From contig NZ_BOMS01000088.1 in assembly GCF_016862315.1 (NCBI RefSeq), positions 62,001-126,000 on the forward strand: 64,000 nt of DNA. The letters are read 5' to 3'. The translations under genes and the position numbers were made by a program. Every line of letters begins with the position of its first letter. The stretch's first letter is position 1. This DNA is from Actinoplanes palleronii. Its GTDB lineage: Bacteria > Actinomycetota > Actinomycetes > Mycobacteriales > Micromonosporaceae. Under the pieces are notes generated by a model. It searched no databases. It worked only from the letters and a program-made list of their open reading frames with translations, and was not told where the DNA came from. Positions 59,607 to 64,000 of this stretch are shown piece by piece.

Positions 59607-60899
59607 TCACCGGCGGCCGTGCCCGGATTTCGGCTTTTTCGCCTTCTTCGGCTTCTTCGGGTGCGGGGCGGTGACCGGGGCGGCCTTCGGTTTCGGCGGG
59701 TTCAGCGCCGGGCGGCGCGCCGGTGTGCCGGTCCCGGTCGTCCGGCGTGGGCGGCTGTCCGGGCGCGCCGTGGCGGTGGTCCGGACCGTGACCGCTTTCA
59801 CCGGTGGCGACGTGGTCGGCGCCGTGCTCGGTGCCGTGGTGGCCGGTGTCGCGCTGACGCCGGCGCTGCCGGGGCAGGTCGCCGGGCACGACGTCTCGGA
59901 GCCGGTGGCGGCCAGGGTGTCGGCCGGGGTGGCCAGGTTCCACCACAGTCCACCGCCGGTCATCAGCACCACGGCCGCGGCGGCGGCCAGCAGGCCCCGC
60001 CGGGGACGGCGCACCGCCGGGCCGGTCAGGTTCAGCGTCGGCGTGGCCACCGCGCTGCGCATCACCCGGCTCGACGGCAGTCCGGCGATCTCGCCCAGCC
60101 GCTCGGCGACCTCGATCGCCGAGGGCCGGTCCGCGGGATCCTTGGCCAGGCAGCGCGTCACCAGCTGGACGACCGGTGCCGGCAGGCCGGGGACGGCCGG
60201 CAGTGGTGCCGGGCGCGCGTACACGTGGGCGCGCACCATCTGGGTGACCGTCGAGGCGTCCCAGGGCATCCGGCCGCACAGGGCCAGGTAGAGCAGCAGG
60301 CCGAGGGCGTAGACGTCGGTGGCCGGGCGGACCGGTGCGCCGCGGATGCGTTCCGGGGCCAGGTAGGCGGGCGTGCCGAGGATCTGGCCCTTCTGCCCGT
60401 CGACCGCGCCGACGATGGCCGAGATGCCGAAGTCGACGAGCTTCACCCCGACGCTGGTGACCATGACGTTCGCGGGTTTGACGTCGCGGTGCACGATGCC
60501 GGCCGCGTGCGCCGCGGACAGGGCCGCGGCCACCTGCGCGCCGACCAGGACGGCGACCTTCCACGGCAGGCTGCCGGCGGTGAGCATGTCGGCGAGGGTG
60601 CGCCCGTCGACGAGTTCCATCACGACGTACGACGAAAGCCGCCCCGCGTCGAGGAACTCGCCGTAGTCGTGCACCGCCACGACAGCGGGATGGTGCAGCC
60701 GCGCGGCGGTGCGGGCCTCGTCGTGGATCTGGCGCCGCAGCAGCGGGTCGGAGGCCAGCGCCGGCGACAGGACCTTGACGGCCACCTCGCGGCCGAGCAC
60801 TTCGTCGTCGGCGCGCCACACCACCGACATGCCACCACGGCCCAGCTGCTCTCGCAGCCGGTACCGGCCCGCTATCACACTCTGCGACTCCACGATCAT
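59607..60899 (-). CDS. Membrane Ser/Thr protein kinase (PknB-like)
   Basis: 430 residues from the ATG at 60899; the frame is open upstream into the cytochrome gene but the kinase fold starts here. Kinase domain 10-270: glycine loop GRGGMSVVW, K42, HRDVKPANV (about 137), LVDFGIS, GTPAYLAPERI. One TM helix near 305-325 (GLLAAAAAVVLMTGGGLWW), then an extracellular Thr/Pro-rich tail ending in a Lys-rich run (KKPKKAKKPKSG), without PASTA repeats. Operon with the YedY-like and cytochrome genes, which suggests redox-linked signalling. Confidence 0.92.
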   Translation of the reverse strand: MIVESQSVIAGRYRLREQLGRGGMSVVWRADDEVLGREVAVKVLSPALASDPLLRRQIHDEARTAARLHHPAVVAVHDYGEFLDAGRLSSYVVMELVDGRTLADMLTAGSLPWKVAVLVGAQVAAALSAAHAAGIVHRDVKPANVMVTSVGVKLVDFGISAIVGAVDGQKGQILGTPAYLAPERIRGAPVRPATDVYALGLLLYLALCGRMPWDASTVTQMVRAHVYARPAPLPAVPGLPAPVVQLVTRCLAKDPADRPSAIEVAERLGEIAGLPSSRVMRSAVATPTLNLTGPAVRRPRRGLLAAAAAVVLMTGGGLWWNLATPADTLAATGSETSCPATCPGSAGVSATPATTAPSTAPTTSPPVKAVTVRTTATARPDSRPRRTTGTGTPARRPALNPPKPKAAPVTAPHPKKPKKAKKPKSGHGRR

Positions 60900-60940
60900 G
60901 CTCGATGCCCCGTGGGGCCGCAGCGAAACGTGGGACGGGA

Positions 60941-61555
60941 TCACCCGTCGTGGTCCTCGCGCTCCCACAGTGCGTGATGGTGCCGGGCCCAGGAGCGGGA
61001 CACGAACCCGGTGCGCAGCCCGGCCCGCGCCTCCGGGTCGTTGGAGGCGATCCAGATGTGCCCGGCCACCAGCGCGCCCAGCAGCAACGCGCCCCAGTCG
61101 TGCACGAACGTCGCCCCGATCCGGGTGACCAGCGGTGTCAGGTGCGGGAACCACAGGATCAGCCCGGTGCCGGTCATCACGAGCACGGCGCCGGCGGCCA
61201 GCGCCGCGTACATCTTCTGTCCGGTGTTGAATTTGCCCGCGGGCCGCGGCAGCCGGCGCAGGGTCGCCCGCAACCAGCCACGGTCGTGCGGGCCGAAGCG
61301 GTTCAGCCGGGCCAGGTCGGCGCGGAAGGCGCGCGAGAGCAGCCCGGCGAGCACCGGGATCAGCGCCAGGACCCCGGACCACTCGTGCACGGTGACCAGC
61401 AGGGCGCGCCGGCCGAGGATCTCGCCGAGCCCGGGCAGGTACAGGAACGCGGCGGTGATCATGGTGGTGCCGAGCAGGGCGGCGGTGCCGCGGTGGATCC
61501 AGCGTTCGGCGGGGGTGAACCGGCGCAGCGGCGTGTCATCAGGTGGGATCGTCAC
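60941..61555 (-). CDS. Cytochrome b561-type membrane protein (YedZ/FdnI-like)
   Basis: 204 residues from the GTG at 61555. Four hydrophobic helices with His residues placed for two haems: RWIHRGTAALLG (H22 region), LLVTVHEWSGVLALI, FVHDWGALLLGALVAGHIWIA. The start overlaps the molybdoenzyme gene by 17 bases. Such b-type cytochromes pass electrons between the quinone pool and a periplasmic molybdoenzyme. A single short subunit, so it likely partners directly with the YedY-like protein. Confidence 0.88.
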   Translation of the reverse strand: MTIPPDDTPLRRFTPAERWIHRGTAALLGTTMITAAFLYLPGLGEILGRRALLVTVHEWSGVLALIPVLAGLLSRAFRADLARLNRFGPHDRGWLRATLRRLPRPAGKFNTGQKMYAALAAGAVLVMTGTGLILWFPHLTPLVTRIGATFVHDWGALLLGALVAGHIWIASNDPEARAGLRTGFVSRSWARHHHALWEREDHDG

Positions 61556-62270
61556 CACGCCCGTTCGAGCTGCCGACCCAGCCGTCGATGTCGTAGCCGC
61601 GTTCCTCCCAATAGCCGGGCGTGACGTGGTCGGTGACCGTGATGCCGGACAGCCACTTCGCCGACTTGTAGAAGTACATCGGCGCGGCGTAGAGCCGGAC
61701 CGGGCCACCGTGCGCGTCGGTGATCGCCTCGTCGCGCATCCGGTCCGCGACGAGCATGTCGGGCCGGAGGGCCTGCTCCAGGGTCAGGCTCTCGGTGTAG
61801 ACCCCGTCGAAGCAGGTGAAGCGCAGCGCGGTGGCGCCCGGGCGGACCCCGGCCGCGGCCAGCAGATCGGAGAGCAGCACGCCGGTGAACGCGGTCTGCG
61901 GCACCCGCCAGCCGGTCACGCACTGCACGTCGCGGACCAGGCGGGTGCGCGGCATCCCGGCCAGCTGATCCATCGTGTACGTCGCCGGCCGCTCGACCAG
62001 CCCGTCCACGGTGAGCCGGTAGTCGCCGGGGAAGCGGTGCGGGATGGCGTCGGCCACCGAGTAGAAGCGGAACCCGCCGCCACCGGGCAGCAGCCCGGTC
62101 AGCCCGGTCGGGTCGTTGGCGGCGACGGCGGCCAGCGCCCCGTCGGTGGCGTCCTGCACCCGCGCGCCGAGGGCGACCCCGGCGGCGCCGAGCGCGAGCA
62201 CGCCGAGCACGATCCGCCGCCCGACGGGCCGGCCCCCGCGGTCGTCGCTGTCCGGCTCGGGTGCGCTCAT
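61539..62270 (-). CDS. Molybdopterin-dependent oxidoreductase (YedY/sulfite oxidase family)
   Basis: 243 residues from the ATG at 62270. An N-terminal anchor with a GRRIVLG twin-arginine-like pair, then a sulfite-oxidase-type molybdopterin domain: TYTMDQLAGMP, RDVQCVTGWRVP with the Mo-ligand Cys near residue 116, FTCFDGVYTESLTLEQAL, GGPVRLYAAPMYFYKSAKWLSGI and GYWEERGYD. Members reduce methionine sulfoxide or other sulfoxides/oxides (MsrP). No heme domain is fused; the adjacent cytochrome b561 probably supplies electrons. Confidence 0.9.
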   Translation of the reverse strand: MSAPEPDSDDRGGRPVGRRIVLGVLALGAAGVALGARVQDATDGALAAVAANDPTGLTGLLPGGGGFRFYSVADAIPHRFPGDYRLTVDGLVERPATYTMDQLAGMPRTRLVRDVQCVTGWRVPQTAFTGVLLSDLLAAAGVRPGATALRFTCFDGVYTESLTLEQALRPDMLVADRMRDEAITDAHGGPVRLYAAPMYFYKSAKWLSGITVTDHVTPGYWEERGYDIDGWVGSSNGRGDDPT

Positions 62271-62417
62271 GCCCGCCACGGTACTGCGATCCTTCTGACC
62301 CAGCCTCCTAGGACGCAAAGGCACTGTGCCCGTTTCGGTCAATTCCGTCGCTTCCCCGCCGATAAGGAGAAGCGCCGACAGGGCGAAGCGGACCACGAAT
62401 CGGGAGGCAGGGCGGAC

Positions 62418-63599
62418 ATGCACGGCAGCGACCAGCTCGGGCACGGCAGCAGCCAGGCCGCCGACGCCGGCGAGGCCGCCACGGCAGCCGTCCAGGAAGC
62501 CCTCGGCGGCCGCACACCCACCGCCGCCGACCTGGTCCTGGTGTTCCCGACGATCGACTACGACCCGCACCAGTTCTTCGCCGCCGCCCAGCGGGCCGCC
62601 GGGGACGCGCAGGTCGTCGGCTGCACCTCGTTCCGCAGCTTCACCTCCACCGCGAACCTGCAGCGGGGCGCGGTCGCCGTGCACCTGCCGGCCGGCGGGC
62701 TGAGCTTCGGGATCGCGCTGCACGACGAGATCGGCCGGGACGTGCTCGGCGCCGCGCAGGCGGTCACCGCCACGGCCCGCGACCGGGCCGGTCCCGACGC
62801 CGGGCACCCGGTGCTGCTGATGCTCTCCGACGGGTTCGCCGGGGACCAGCGGGCCGTGGTCCGCGGCGCCTACACGGTGGCCGGCGCGACCGTCCCGATC
62901 ATCGGCGGGGCGGCCGCCGAGAACCTCTCGATGACACAGACCTTCCAGTACGCCGAGGGCCGCGTCGCCACCAACGGCCTGATCGCGGTCTGGATCAACT
63001 CGCCGCGGCCGCTGGGCATCGGCGTCGAGCACGGCTGGCACGCGATCGGCGACCCGATGATCGTCACCCGGGCCAAGCGCAACATCATCCACGAGCTGGA
63101 CGGGCGGCCCGCCGTCGAGGTCTACCTGTCGCAGCGCGGCACCGACCTGCCGCCGGGGGTGCGCGAGGGCCTGTGGGACCGGCCGTTCGCCCGGGCTGCG
63201 CTCGGTCACCCGCTGGGCCTGGCCGACGCGCTGGGCCGGTTCGCCGGCCGGCACATCCTCGACCGCACCCCGGACGGCGGGCTGGCCATGTTCGGGCACG
63301 TCACCGAGCAGTCGGTGGTGCAGGTGATGGCCGGTGACCACGGTGATCTGCTCGACGCCGCCGCGCGCAGCGGTGCCGACGCCGCCGCGCAGCTCGGCCG
63401 CCCGGCGCGCGGTGCGCTGGTGTTCAGCTGCGCGGGCCGGGTGCATCCGCTCGGCGAGCACATCGAGGCCGAGGCGGTCGCGGTGCAGGCCGGCACGGGC
63501 GGGGCGCCGATCGCGGGTTTTTTCACCTACGGCGAGTTCGCCCGGGTCACCGGATCTACCGGCTTCCACAACGCGACCGTGGTCACCCTGGCCCTCTGA
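62418..63599 (+). CDS. FIST-domain sensory protein
   Basis: 393 residues from the ATG at 62418; the long frame extends upstream but this is where similarity starts (GGAGGCAGGG before it). FIST N domain about 40-230 (TIDYDPHQFFAAAQRAAGDAQVVGCTSF, PVLLMLSDGFAGDQRAVVRGAYTVAGATVPIIGGAAAE) and FIST C about 235-390 (KRNIIHELDGRPAVEVY, ALVFSCAGRVHPLGEH, FFTYGEFARV). FIST proteins are proposed to bind amino acids and sit upstream of signalling domains. Here the partner is the GAF protein immediately downstream (five bases). Confidence 0.9.
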   Translation: MHGSDQLGHGSSQAADAGEAATAAVQEALGGRTPTAADLVLVFPTIDYDPHQFFAAAQRAAGDAQVVGCTSFRSFTSTANLQRGAVAVHLPAGGLSFGIALHDEIGRDVLGAAQAVTATARDRAGPDAGHPVLLMLSDGFAGDQRAVVRGAYTVAGATVPIIGGAAAENLSMTQTFQYAEGRVATNGLIAVWINSPRPLGIGVEHGWHAIGDPMIVTRAKRNIIHELDGRPAVEVYLSQRGTDLPPGVREGLWDRPFARAALGHPLGLADALGRFAGRHILDRTPDGGLAMFGHVTEQSVVQVMAGDHGDLLDAAARSGADAAAQLGRPARGALVFSCAGRVHPLGEHIEAEAVAVQAGTGGAPIAGFFTYGEFARVTGSTGFHNATVVTLAL

Positions 63600-63604
63600 G
63601 ACCG

Positions 63605-64000
63605 ATGACGGAGACGACGATGCAGACGATTCCGGCCGCCCCGGCCGAGGAACTTTCCGGTGAGCTGGTCCGCTTGCGGGCCGCGCTGGTCGAGGAGAGA
63701 GTCGCTTCGGTACGGGCACTGGCCCGCGCCACCCGGCTGTCCCAGCTGGTGAACGCGCTCGGGCAGGTCGTCGACGTGGCCGAGGTGTTCGACCGCGCGG
63801 TGTGCGAGGTGGCCGAGCTGTTCGGCGCGGACATCGCCGCCGTGTTCACCGGGGAGGGGCGCCTGGTCGCCTCGTGGGGGCTCGGTGACACCCCGGACGC
63901 GAACCGCACCCCGGTGCGCGGCGCCCGGCTGCCCAGCACCGAGTCGCCGGTGGTGGCCGGGCCGGTCGCCGACTTCGAGGTGCCCGGGTGGCTGGCGGCC
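63605..64000 (+). CDS. GAF-domain signalling protein, N-terminal part (cut by window edge)
   Basis: From the ATG at 63605, five bases after the FIST stop, 132 residues run to the window end without a stop. Residues 15-45 form a helical lead (EELSGELVRLRAALVEERVASVRALARATRLS), and about 45-132 begin a GAF domain (VVDVAEVFDRAVCEVAELFGADIAAVFT). The missing C-terminus probably carries a histidine kinase, phosphatase or cyclase output. Coupled expression with the FIST gene is likely. Function cannot be finalised from this fragment. Confidence 0.75.
   Translation, partial: MTETTMQTIPAAPAEELSGELVRLRAALVEERVASVRALARATRLSQLVNALGQVVDVAEVFDRAVCEVAELFGADIAAVFTGEGRLVASWGLGDTPDANRTPVRGARLPSTESPVVAGPVADFEVPGWLAA

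Noticed and set aside
1..64000. CRISPR arrays, tRNA/rRNA genes, intact transposases or phage attachment sites
   Set aside because: None seen: no regularly spaced repeats, no cloverleaf-like or rRNA sequence noticed, and no transposase or integrase frame. Broken genes are present, but without element ends.

Overview
High-GC actinobacterial chromosome segment. Composition, GTG/TTG starts, Tat/Sec-exported plant-polysaccharide enzymes with Pro/Ser/Thr linkers and RICIN modules, BTAD regulator relics and large LuxR-type ATPase regulators all fit Actinomycetota; a filamentous Micromonosporaceae-like soil organism (Actinoplanes type) is my inference, not something the sequence proves. I see no tRNA, rRNA, CRISPR array or intact insertion sequence.

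Layout. 0-5 kb: a pectate lyase, a GH16 glucanase and a GH26-like hydrolase, each with a GGAAGCGCTTCC-type operator just upstream, next to a LacI regulator (a compact local regulon). 5-18.5 kb: a divergent catabolic island. A leftward, fully overlapping five-gene operon (FAD monooxygenase, DUF3500, NTF2-like, FAH-family, RidA) faces a rightward operon (sugar-type ABC transporter, amidohydrolase, HpaH-like hydratase, HpaI-like aldolase, RraA-like protein, GntR regulator, second DUF3500). Copies of the dyad TCGTATACGA lie in the divergent intergenic region and before gntR. No ring-cleavage dioxygenase is present, so the substrate is unknown; this is my best candidate for an undescribed pathway.

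18.5-32 kb: an exported alpha/beta hydrolase with two EF-hand-like loops, then a signalling district: a NarL-type two-component operon with a 30-bp palindrome upstream, a lone receiver protein, a MarR regulator, two histidine kinases and a 1,300-residue membrane hybrid kinase. 32-44 kb: an MFS transporter, an internally deleted BTAD-regulator relic, an unknown protein, a MoaF/SnoaL protein in operon with a giant LuxR-type ATPase regulator, two alpha/beta hydrolases behind a perfect 18-bp inverted repeat, a frameshifted Hsp70 relic fused to BTAD sequence, and a large sensor kinase.

44-48.5 kb: a decayed accessory zone. A lower-GC patch holds a DddA/SCP1.201-like deaminase toxin tail with an in-frame amber codon, followed by an intact Imm1-like immunity gene; nearby are relics of a metallophosphoesterase and an MFS transporter, and an ORF with an internal TGA. 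Between them sits an intact pair of MEDS-domain stress-switch proteins (STAS and HATPase). 48.5-56.7 kb: tandem paralogues of unknown function, a CAP-domain protein, a three-gene pectin operon (pectinesterase, rhamnogalacturonan acetylesterase, pectate lyase) and a polysaccharide deacetylase. 56.7-64 kb: a MerR regulator, small proteins, a SnoaL/F420-type reductase operon behind GTTG/CAAC dyads, a YedY-like molybdoenzyme with cytochrome b561 and a Ser/Thr kinase, and a FIST protein followed by a GAF protein cut by the window edge.
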